Source: Lithospermum erythrorhizon (taxonomy: Eukaryota > Streptophyta > Magnoliopsida > Boraginales > Boraginaceae). From it: a stretch of 64,000 nucleotides of DNA. The position numbers were made by a program, and so were the translations under genes. The DNA lies in assembly GCA_019722365.1 (NCBI GenBank), contig JADFUC010002174.1, positions 62,001-126,000 on the forward strand, read 5' to 3'. Within the stretch, counting starts at the first letter, position 1. Every line of letters begins with the position of its first letter. The notes below the pieces were generated by a model, which was not told where the DNA came from, did not search any database, and was given only the letters and a program-made list of their open reading frames with translations. Positions 37,813 to 47,137 of this stretch are shown in pieces.

Positions 37813-38636
37813 TTTATAAATTTTGTTAGGATTCTACGAAATGTATGCTGATTTTGCCGTGAATAGAATTGAAGTCACCCTATTTAAGTTTTGTATAAGC
37901 TAATATTTCCTGAATTACATTGTTTTTGTCCTAGTTGAGCAGAAGTAACCTATTAGATATTTAGAGTAAGGGAATGAAAGGAACTTAATAAGTCTTGGTG
38001 AGGAGCTGTTGGCTTCCAATAAATTTTATTGGGCAAAAATTTGACATAAAAAATGTTTGCTGTATAGTACTATTGGTAAAAATCTTTAGATATGTACTCA
38101 AAGTTAAACGAGTTAATTATTGTTTTAAAATTAGATTAGTTTAATTATTTTGATAGATAAGATTAGTTTAATTATTTTGATAGATAAGATTAGTTTAATT
38201 ATACATCCAATTCAATTGATGTAAAGTCTACATGCGAAATTTTGACCATAAAAATGAAATTGTATTCCTTATTCTAATAAAATTAAAATTGTTGTGTAAC
38301 AGTTGGTCGAGTTTGGGTTGGCAAACAAGTTTTTTGTTGTGTAACAGTTGATATTGAAGGTCAAATGCCTAAAAGATTGAAGTCTTCATCGTTATCAACT
38401 TGTAACTTCAATTAGACTTCATGGACCTATATTATCTAAACTCTTAACTTTTGTTTACAATAATTCTGAAAATTTTCAGTAAATAAGCAATAACTCTTGA
38501 TTTTCTTAGAAGCTAAGATATGATTACTAAATTATAGAAAGGTTTTAGTTTGATCCAAACATGTTCAACCTTAAACAGTTACCTTATTACAACTCTAAGA
38601 AATACTAGAAGTACTAATAATTATGCTAATGAATCT
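37813..38636. other. Intergenic region between two convergent genes
   Basis: Holds the EXO1 3' UTR and terminator on one side and the 3' end of the DRBM gene on the other. No further gene seen. A 27-base AT-rich tandem repeat lies at 38134-38202 and a GTTGTGTAACAGTTG motif occurs twice near 38290 and 38335. Confidence 0.6.
38134..38202. repeat. 27-base tandem repeat, 2.6 copies
   Basis: The unit begins GATTAGTTTAATTATTTTGA and repeats exactly at 38134, 38161 and (partial) 38188. It is a simple minisatellite in the EXO1 downstream region. Confidence 0.95.
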
Positions 38637-38731
38637 TCATTTTCTCTTCCTCTGTGTCCAGTTGATTGTGTCAGCCTTGCGTTTTGCTCCTGTTCTGGGA
38701 TCACTAGGTCCAGCGTTAGCAAAGCCGATCA
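38637..38731 (-). CDS. Candidate alternative last exon of the DRBM-protein gene
   Basis: On the minus strand, after an acceptor at 38732-38733 (GGGCAG), a 95-nt open frame reads VIGFANAGPSDPRTG and a basic end ADTINWTQRKRK before TGA. Joining a donor inside the called last exon (AAGAAGG followed by GTATTAAGG, near 39021) to this acceptor keeps frame and would replace the short IKGANFCQ end by a basic, nuclear-signal-like tail. Supported only by splice-site shape and frame; it could be coincidence. Confidence 0.35.
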
Positions 38732-39000
38732 CTGCCCTCTGCAGTAGAAAGACTAATCAGTTTAGCTAATTGATCCAATTATCACTATTTTAAACTAGAG
38801 CCAACATTGTTAAGACTAAGAGTAATCTATCTAACAAGATAATTTTGGTTGGCAAATTCAGTTCTTTTAGTATTTCATTTTGCAGAAACTTTTAAACTAG
38901 TTCAGGAAGTTACTTGTCTTACAGGAATATTAGCCTGCTCAAGATTCTCTGAAAAAAGTGCACAATAATATTGTTAGTCACTATTATTGTCTATATGAAA

Positions 39001-40770
39001 TCATTGACAAAAATTTGCCCCCTTAATACCCTTCTTAATTGCTGTCAATTGCTCAAAGGTTGGTCCAGGTCTTCCTCGACCAGTCTCCAGTGGCCTAGGA
39101 GATGGTATCGGTACAAGACTACGTTCTTTGTTGGAATGTGGCATCTGGGCTGGTGTAGGAGCTTGACCAGCCTTAGACGGCAGAAGCTGATCATGCTCGA
39201 CACAATATATAGGTTTTGGAGCAGGCGAGGTGTCAAAAATGATTTCCTTTGACTTGATAATCAGGACCAAACTTCTTGAATCCGATCCTAAAGTATCTGT
39301 ATGCATTCTATGTTACATTGAGTGACAAGAGAATGAAAAACAATTAAGGTGAGAAGGAATTTTGGAGTGTACCAAGCAGAGATGTGATTGCGGCTTGAGC
39401 GGCTAGTTGTTCTGCCTGTTTCTTACTCTCAGCTTCCTCTCCTCTGTACTCTTCGCCGTTGAAATCAACAGACGAAATAAACCGTGGAGGAAAGGTAGGC
39501 TTACAGTTGGTTTCATATTTTGGATTCTTCAGTTTCAATTTAACAGCATACTCATACAGGATGGACTTGCAGAAAATCGGATTCTGATTTAAAACAATCA
39601 AGTGGTGGAAATATATTACAAGTATACTCAAACTAAGATAACGAATATTTACTTGAATATGAGTGGAAATAAGCTAATACAGAAATACAGAATACAGAAT
39701 ACAGTACGTATATATAATTGAACAGTAAAGACACTTTTCATGCATGATTTTTTAGATATGTGGATTTAAATTGTCAATAGTTGAAAATGTCGGTATACAT
39801 TTTTCGGAAACAACGTCCCACTGTCCCAGTCATACTATCCGACAACACCCCCCCGCTTAGGCAGGAGCCTCTTCATAGCCACTGGGGCATGTCGTTGTTG
39901 TTGTAGTAACTAAGGAAAGGGTTTGCACATTGGTGGTACCTGGTAAAGGGAATGGCATCCTTCAACATTCGCCTTTCGTTTTTCTGATTCATAAAGCATC
40001 CTTTCAGTTTCTTGTTTTATTGAACTTGTACATTCTGCTATTGTTGTACATCAAATATATTACTCCGGATGATACTAGAGATTTTCATATTAATATGATA
40101 TTATTGAAGGAAAAAAGGCATCAATGTAACTATGTAAGTATCAGCATCAGTAGGATATTTGCAAGCTTACCAATCATTGAAGGAGCCTCCTCTGGGATTG
40201 GTTTTTCAACGCGATTGTTTGGTGGTTTTGAAGAACTTGGCAGCGATTGAAACTCGTTGGCTTCTTCTGATCCCTTCTCCTCCTTTCCTATGATTGATTC
40301 GTAAGCAACTCTTGAAGCGTCTTGTTCAGCTAACGCTGTACTTGAGTGTTGTGATTTAGATGTGAACGGCATTCCATTAACCAGGGCAGTTATTCTGAAC
40401 TTGGGTGCATATGATGACCCTTCGTTGATGGTTAGGAAAATAGGGGGTGCAAAGCCTAATGTCTGTGCAAGCTCAAGCAATCTGTTCTTAAACACTGAAT
40501 AGTATGAAAAAATATGAAGAAGGAAATGAGAATCAAAAGGTAACTTATAAATATACTTGTTCTATGGCATGCATATTATGATACTTGAGTTATCATACTA
40601 ACATTTCAGACTACATATTGAATGTTAAGTACTTGTATTATCATGACAGTTACAAGCTTACCAGTAATTTCCTGAGGAGCCTCCATTTGGCTTGGAGTTT
40701 TGCCGCGCTTGTTTGGTGGTCGGGAAGCTCTCATGGCTGAAGCTTGGTGGTGGTTCCTGTTGTTTTGCAT
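39001..40770 (-). CDS. dsRNA-binding protein with two DRBM domains
   Basis: Five exons by eye: 40662-40770, 40171-40494, 39940-39983, 39373-39583, 39001-39296; 984 nt, 327 aa, all phases matching. After a basic leader (about 36 residues), domain 1 runs from FKNRLLELAQ through NEGSSYAPKF to ALAEQDASRVAYESI (about residues 37-105). Domain 2 runs from FCKSILYEYAVKL through RFISSVDFNG to KQAEQLAAQAAITSL (about 160-229). Both have the DRBM alpha-beta-beta-beta-alpha layout with the A-EQ-A C-terminal helix. The tail is Pro-rich without a known domain. The protein should bind double-stranded RNA and belongs near the plant DRB/HYL1-like proteins; the exact subfamily and any role in small-RNA processing are not established here. 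The 44-nt exon 3 is the least certain, but frame requires an exon of that phase. The gene is convergent with EXO1. Confidence 0.85.
39797..39912 (+). mobile_element. SINE-like fragment in intron 3 of the DRBM gene
   Basis: Contains TTTTCGGAAACAAC near its left end and ACTGGGGCATGTCGTTGTTG at the right, ending in a short TTG repeat. This closely resembles the 3' part of the plant AU/TS-type tRNA-derived SINEs, which end in ACTGGG plus (TTG)n. It is 5'-truncated (no A or B box seen) and oriented opposite to its host gene. Confidence 0.55.
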
Positions 40771-41240
40771 ACTCTAGTCCTCTCTTTCAAGGAAACCAGG
40801 AAAATGAACTTTGGCACTTTTAGCAAGGTTTTAACTTTTAAGAGTTTGGATATATGAAAGCCTTAAAACAATATCGTCCATGTGCCTTTTTTTGCTTCTT
40901 TAAGTTAGTTCACATTACTCATGAGAAACATCAATTGTCCAATTTTGTACCTTATTATGCTCATGGCAGAAAGCAGCTACAGGAAATTAACACAACTTTT
41001 TTAAATCAATAGAATGTTCTTGAAACTTGACCTTATGGATTGAGCAAAATTTAACTATTTTACTAGTTCAACCACTAGATGAAAGGACAAAGGTCATATA
41101 CATTACAGTGGTATTGGATTTTCAAATACCAATTTGTTGGGTAAGAGGAGTGTAGCTTGAGAACCTTTTATACACTCTTACAAATTACCACATGTTTAGT
41201 AGAAAGGTGTGCTATCTTGAGACTAACGGGTTACCTTGTG
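40771..41240. other. Upstream region of the DRBM gene
   Basis: Presumed promoter and leader of the minus-strand DRBM gene, ending at the left edge of the hAT element. AT-rich, with no other ORF or RNA gene seen. Confidence 0.5.
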
Positions 41241-41364
41241 TAGAGGGTCAAGGGGGCCGGCCCATTTCAGACAACCAACTGGCCCCCTGAGGCCCCTGTT
41301 TAACCAAGCCACCACTAAACTAATAACATCGTACTGTCCGCCTGCCAAACCCAAAGGCCTCGGC

Positions 41365-41745
41365 GCCTTTACGCAGAATTAATTTAGACGCTACCACGCT
41401 GACATACAACAGAATAAACGTGGTAACGCGGTCATAAAAGTGAACGCTTCAAATTACTCAGAATAAACCAGAATGCCTTTATTAGACGTTACCACGTTAA
41501 TCACTAACATCTATATTTTCGAACGCTATTACAACGGCTATTTTACGAATACATTACGCTCCCCATCAAACGTGGTAACGCTGATCAAACGGCTATATTT
41601 TCTAACGCTGCCAAGATAACTTGGTTGGCGAATAAACATTACCACGCCCCATCAAACGTGGTAACGCTATTCTTAACGCCATTTTATATCCATACACTAA
41701 ACGTGCTACCACGCTTATATCGACGTGGTAACGCTTATTCCCCGG
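41365..41745. repeat. Sub-terminal repeat block 1 of the hAT element
   Basis: At least eight copies of AACGTGGTAACGCT or its inverse (for example TTAGACGTTACCACG) in direct and inverted orientation, often separated by ATCAAACGGCTATATTTT-like spacers. Such repeats usually serve as transposase-binding sites in hAT and CACTA elements; that function is inferred. Confidence 0.8.
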
Positions 41746-42399
41746 GCAGGATTCTTGACATTCCACCATCATTAAGCCCTATAACAGACCAAACTTGCTT
41801 TCTTTTCACAAATCCTAAGCAATTAAACACAATCAAAGCAATTCTTGTATATTCATACATTCTTGATAGAAATTAAATAATTTCTATAATCGCAAGTATT
41901 CTTGATCATACCAAAAGCATCATGTATATTTCAATTGCCGGGCTTAATCTCATCGACATCTCAAATGCCTTCATTCGATTTGGTATTCTCTCTATCTTTA
42001 AGTTGTTATTTGCTATATTTTGTTGTTTTACATTTTATAATGGCCCCTAAACGATCAATTAGTGCTACCAATTCAAATAATTCATATAATTTAGAAGATG
42101 ATGTAATTTACGGAGTCCCTACCCGTAATTAATTTTCAATCTAGTGTTAATAATGAGTAATAATGAGAAAAAAGTTCATGGGCTCTTGAACCACTAATAT
42201 ACTAAACAAAAATACACTCATGACATTGTAGCATGGAATTAGTATGGAAAACGGGAGGGGCAAGTGTAATCGTCATTCTGCAGACACTTAAACAAAACAT
42301 CAAATAACTATGATGTTCCAAAGGGAGTCAAGCAAGTAAGCAACAATTAATACTCAAACCTTTGGAAAATTTTAGTTTCGAATGAGCTGATAAAAATGG

Positions 42400-43450
42400 A
42401 GTCAATGAAATTTGTAATTGGTGCACTGCCTCTTTAATTTTGTGATGGATGGCTTTTTATTCATTGGATTCAAAAGGCTATTAACCTCTGAGTTTCATCA
42501 TATCCCTCTGCTCTACTATGAGTATTGCTTCAAATATTTTAAAGATCAAAAGAACTTATAGGTAAGACGCATGAATACTTTGCCTCTGAAAGTTTGTTTG
42601 ACTTGTTTACATCGGTGTGTTCGATGATTTCACATAATGTGTGTTACATGTCATTGATCGATATAGGATTGGGTTTATGTTAAGAATTATATATTTTCGC
42701 TCACCTGCTAAACATAAATTCCTGGGTTATTGTTAAATGTGCTCAAGAATGATAATTGTCCTAATAAAATTGTTTCTATTTCTTTGATAAATGATCTAAA
42801 CAACGTAGTTTATCACACTTAAAATGGAATGTAAACCGGATTATAATGAACTCTTTCATGTTAGATGTTTGCGTCAAAATTTCAATTAGTTGCTAATGAT
42901 GGAATTAAGGTTGTTTATGATGAATTTATTCAACCTATTAGAAAGAAGTTGTTCATTGATTATCATGAAGGAGTGTAAGAAAACATGCATATAAAAAATA
43001 GTCAAGAGGATCAAAAGTTTATGTCAATACTAGATGGAATTCTACTTATGATCTTCTAGTACGGTATGTTTATAAAGAAGAAGTTTCTAAATTTTATTCC
43101 ATAAATTCCTTAACGATCCATATTATACTCCGTTGAAGCCATGAAAATTGGAAATATCAAGCATGAATTGCTTAGGATTTTTAGCCCCGCTTAAAGATTA
43201 TACAAAAGTTTTTCTAGTCAATATATAGTCCTAATATTCATTTAGCCTCGAATGAGTTAATCTGCAATGCATATATTCATAGAAACAGTGTTACATGATA
43301 TGGTCTCATGTGCCACATTAAAGTTTTAAAGATGCTTTCATCATTTACCTCATATGTTACTGGGTGCCATTTTGATCCTCATATTCAACTTGGTAAGTTT
43401 AAAGATCATTGTTTGGGAGTTTTATAAAGCTTTACGACTCACATAATGAA
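42400..43450 (+). pseudogene. Broken hAT transposase
   Basis: Plus-strand fragments in shifting frames carry hAT landmarks: FHVRC near 42858, DGIKVVYDEF near 42900 (cf. the family's H-RC-H-LNL...DG), TRWNSTYDLL at 43029 (the hallmark W-N-S-T-Y motif) and LDPHIQLGKF near 43370 (the family's LDPR-KL). Stop codons and frameshifts lie between them, so no active transposase is made. The upstream part of the gene and the C-terminal dimerisation domain are not clearly seen. Confidence 0.8.
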
Positions 43451-44129
43451 GTTACTTTGAAAATTATGATCATAAATAAATATCATGGATGAAATTGAAA
43501 CTTAGTTTATATAACATGTATAATAAGTTTAAGGTTAAGATCAACTTAGTGTCCCTAGCCTGACCTACAACGCTTGGTAAGTCTAGTCAATCATCTAGAG
43601 TAAAAATTAGAAGTCAACACAATCAACTTAAGAATGCATCGAGCCTAACATGACTGTATTGTCCTCATCATCCGAATCAAGTTAATGAATTAACTTAATG
43701 ATTAAAACGGTTTTTATTAATGTAGAATCAATAATAAAGACAACCCTTTCTATCTTTGAACAAGCGGTCTATGAAAAGACATTTCCGAGTTTTATCCAAG
43801 ATGGCAAGTGGAGGTATCGGCTATACTAATGCTCCATTATAGCAAGTGAATCAGCATGCAGTATGCATGAAGTCAATATACTCAAAGACGCTCAAGGCAC
43901 AAGAACAGTTTGTGTAGCAATCAAGCATTTGACGGACGCCACCAATGGAAGCAAGATGTCATCCATATGACGAGAAAAATGAGGAAGTGAAGACATGTTC
44001 GATGACCTTAGTGGATGTTGAAGAAGATATCCTATTAATAGGGCGCGGATATCAAATGATCAAGATGTTTCTTCTGTTGATGAATTAGACTACGTAGTTG
44101 TAATTATACAAGTTAAAGTTGTTTATCTT

Positions 44130-44640
44130 TAATATTTTGTAGAATAAACGCGGTACACGATTTGTAATAATAAAATTATCATTTATTCATGAAGCAAAGT
44201 TGTTTATATCTTTAATATTTTGTAACAAACGGTACATGCTTATTGAACGCTGGGGACGTTAAAATCAAAAAATTCGTGTTCTGTAATAAACGCTATATAA
44301 TGCTTAATTAGGGCGATACACGCTTAAGAGCCACCTCAAAAACCCAGTAGCATTCTCATCATTTTTTCCCTAAACGTTACTCCCGCCTTATTGAAACGTT
44401 GGGATTTTAAACACAAAATAATTCTCAGTAATAAACGGTACACGCTTAATTCAAAGGTAATACATTTAAAGAGACACTCAAACGAAGCTTCATTCTCATC
44501 ATTTTTTCCCTAAACGTTACCCCGCCTAGTTTAAACGTGGTAACGTTTAAGACACAAAATACTTCGCATTAAACGTGTACAGCTTAATTAAGCGTACACG
44601 CTTAATTAGGCGCTGCACTTTGCTCTTAATAGGGTTCCAA
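44130..44640. repeat. Repeat block 2 between the two ORFs of the hAT element
   Basis: Repeats of AAACG-TACACGCTTAATT, AAACGTTAC and GTGGTAACG in both orientations, relatives of the block at 41365-41745. It also contains a larger direct repeat of period 140 (a 30-base block starting CATTCTCATCATTTTTTCCC at 44351 and 44491) and the palindrome GCTTAATTAAGC near 44583. It separates the transposase remnant from the second ORF. Confidence 0.75.
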
Positions 44641-44786
44641 GCGTGAATTGAAAACACAATTACTAAATTATAAACTTCCAAACCCAAAAATCTCTCAATC
44701 CATTCCTCAAATCTCCTCTAACTATTATATCTAACATATTCAATTACTCAATTTGTTCAAATTAGTATCAATAATCACATCTAATT

Positions 44787-45668
44787 ATGCCCAATTGCTT
44801 CAATTTGAAAAATAGGACCAAGAAGAGTTCAAAGAGGAAAAGAAAAGCTGTGTATCAAGAGGTCAGAATTGTGGAAACGAGAAAAAGAGAACCGAAACAA
44901 CCCTCCACCGCCACTCATCACCACCACCGTCCATCCGAGTCCATGACAATACGGCGGGGAGGTAATAAATGGTAGCGGGCTTATAATGTTATAAAACCCC
45001 AGCCACCGCAAGAAATGGGATTGTACGTCGATCAAGCGGAAATTATAATATTTTGTTTGACTTATTATCAAATACCAAACTTGATATAATTGCAACTTTT
45101 GTTGGTAATTGGTACCCCGACATAGTCGATCAATTTGATAATTCAATAAGGTCAGTTAATTTGACGGGGTACGTAAGGTACATTATAATGTTAATGGTGT
45201 CCGTTATAGTTTTAATAACAAGATTTAGCTAGCATTTGCACAGTATGGGATACTATGATTACTAGGAAAGAGGCTGCAAAAGTATCCGTTGATCGGTGCG
45301 TTATGCTCTAAGCTGGAAGCTTTAGCAATTTGAGCTCGCAGGGATGATGCGGTGGAAGTTTAACAAGTGTCCACCCCAATGCCGCCATTAGACGGACACC
45401 AAGTACTGTGGTTCACTAACCATCCACAACCCGCTTCGTGGTATCGACCGGCAATTTCTCCCTCCTATGGAACATCCGATCGATGGTCGAGATGCTAACA
45501 CCGCACAGCAAAATACCTAGATCATGTATGCAGGCGTATATCAATAGGCAGTATTCCTTTGATCAACATCTTACCGCGCTAGTAGAGGATATGAGGTCAA
45601 TGACGCAGGGGTATCCATTTACCACTCACCACTACCACACAAATGCTGACGATCAAGAAACACATTAG
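44787..45668 (+). pseudogene. Second ORF in the hAT region, decayed, possibly a plant-transposon protein
   Basis: Starts with a basic open segment (MPNCFNLKNRTKKSSKRKRK, 62 codons) after a leader-like AT stretch, continues in broken frames with WYPDIVDQFDNS and WDTMITRKEAAKVSVDRCVM, and ends with an open segment MVSTGNFSLLWN to DDQETH (45438-45668). The middle weakly recalls the 'putative plant transposon protein' domain (FY-N-YPD...YVRG pattern). Identity is uncertain. It lies between repeat blocks 2 and 3, so it seems to belong to the same element. Confidence 0.4.
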
Positions 45669-45864
45669 TGAATGTGTTTTTGGTTTTATGTTATTATATT
45701 TTGAAACAATTATGGTTTATTTTATTTTATGTCATGTACTGTGTTCGGAATACCTTAAGATTTATTGTCATAATTTAGTATTGAACAATTTATTTATGGT
45801 TTGCAATTTTGTCATGTTGTTTTCATCGCCGATTCGGTTGAAGTTGTTGCTGTAACTGATTCTC

Positions 45865-46055
45865 GCTTATTCGGCGCTTAACGTGGGCTCCGCTTTTATA
45901 TTAATCGCTACTACGTTAATCCTCAGATGCTAAGCCATGTGGCTTTTAAATCATACTACGCTTCAGACAAACGTTACTAATGCTAATTTCAATGTATTTA
46001 GACTATGTTAATTGGATTAAACGCACACGCCTAATATGTTGGTAACGCTTATTAC
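45865..46055. repeat. Sub-terminal repeat block 3 of the hAT element
   Basis: Contains GCTTAACGTGG, ACTACGTTAAT, AAACGTTACTAA and TTGGTAACGCTTATT, the same short motifs as blocks 1 and 2, just inside the GC-rich right edge. Confidence 0.65.
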
Positions 46056-46195
46056 ACCGGGTTTGCGGGGCTCGAATCAACCCGGCCGGCGCCCTCGCGC
46101 CGAATCAACTGGCCTGGCTAAACTCGCCCCTATCCACTTCGCTTATAAACGGATCGGGTGGGCCTTCGTGGCCTCCTGGCCCTGACTGACCCAAC

Positions 46196-47137
46196 CGTGA
46201 TACCGGCCAAGCCCAAATAATAGCCCACCGCAAGTCTCTGCTCGCTTAAGCCACGCGCCTAACCTCGTGCATCAAAATGTGTTCAGACTAACAACTATTC
46301 CGGGCTTTAACCTGCATCATTCATACTATGTATATTTCACCATGTTGTTGCAATTGAGAACAAATATCGAATAATCTGCTTATCACAAGACGTAATATTG
46401 TGATTGAGCAAGGAGGTATGAAATCATGATAGTCATAAATAAAGGTCGATGAAATATCGAATTAAGTTGTTCATTAACTGCGCCCTAGTTTGACATGTAT
46501 TCGGGTAAAATGTTAAGAATATAAAATGAAGTTAAAAAAAATAAGCAATGCCACAATTATCCACAAATACGTTTTTGTTTTTTGTTTGTGTTTTTGTTTT
46601 AATTATCTTTCAATTTACATCCTTCAAACAAAACATGATCTAATGATACTAATTATCTTGTTCCATTGTTAGCAAAAATCATATCCTCAAAATTATTGCA
46701 TTCGCTATATTGTAAGATTTATACCATCAATGTAAATTTCAATTTCAATTAACACCTATTACAAAATCACTTCTAATTAGCTAAACTTCTAGTGGAGAAG
46801 AAAGTTGATTTTACTCTACTCATGTTTTTAATAACAAAGACTTAAAACATTGAAAAAAAAATTATACCTATAACCTATTTTGTGTATCTCCTTATTATTC
46901 TTCAAATTTTAGAATATTGGCGTATATATTAAAAATATCATGAGAAATTACTCTATTATATAATCACTTAATGCATGATGTATAAATTTCAAAAAAATGA
47001 AATTTAAAGAGGAAATATATAGATGATCATTCCTACTAAAACACTAGATCATGAGCATAAAACATAAATTCCTCCCTCCAAAAAACAAAAAATAAAGAGG
47101 GATCATAGCAAAATAGAGACTCATCAAAAACAATTCT
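46196..47137. other. Intergenic region downstream of the Rab gene
   Basis: GC-richer for the first 100 bases, then AT-rich. Holds the 3' UTR of the minus-strand Rab gene near 47137. No other gene seen. Confidence 0.5.

Larger units (their letters stand above)
41245..46195 (+). mobile_element. Degraded hAT DNA transposon with sub-terminal repeat blocks
   Basis: A region of about 5 kb with GC-rich edges (GGGTCAAGGGGGCCGGCCC from 41245; GGCCTCCTGGCCCTGACTGA ending near 46190, roughly its inverse) enclosing three blocks of short repeats around GGTAACG/CGTTACC, a broken hAT transposase (42400-43450) and a second decayed ORF (44787-45668). Dense short repeats in both orientations inside the ends are typical of DNA transposons. 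The 8-bp target duplication could not be confirmed, so the ends are provisional, and two adjacent elements cannot be excluded. Confidence 0.6.

Noticed and set aside
44829..45146. 105-codon minus-strand frame
   Set aside because: Antisense to the second hAT ORF; its composition mirrors the Arg/Pro/His-rich plus-strand segment.
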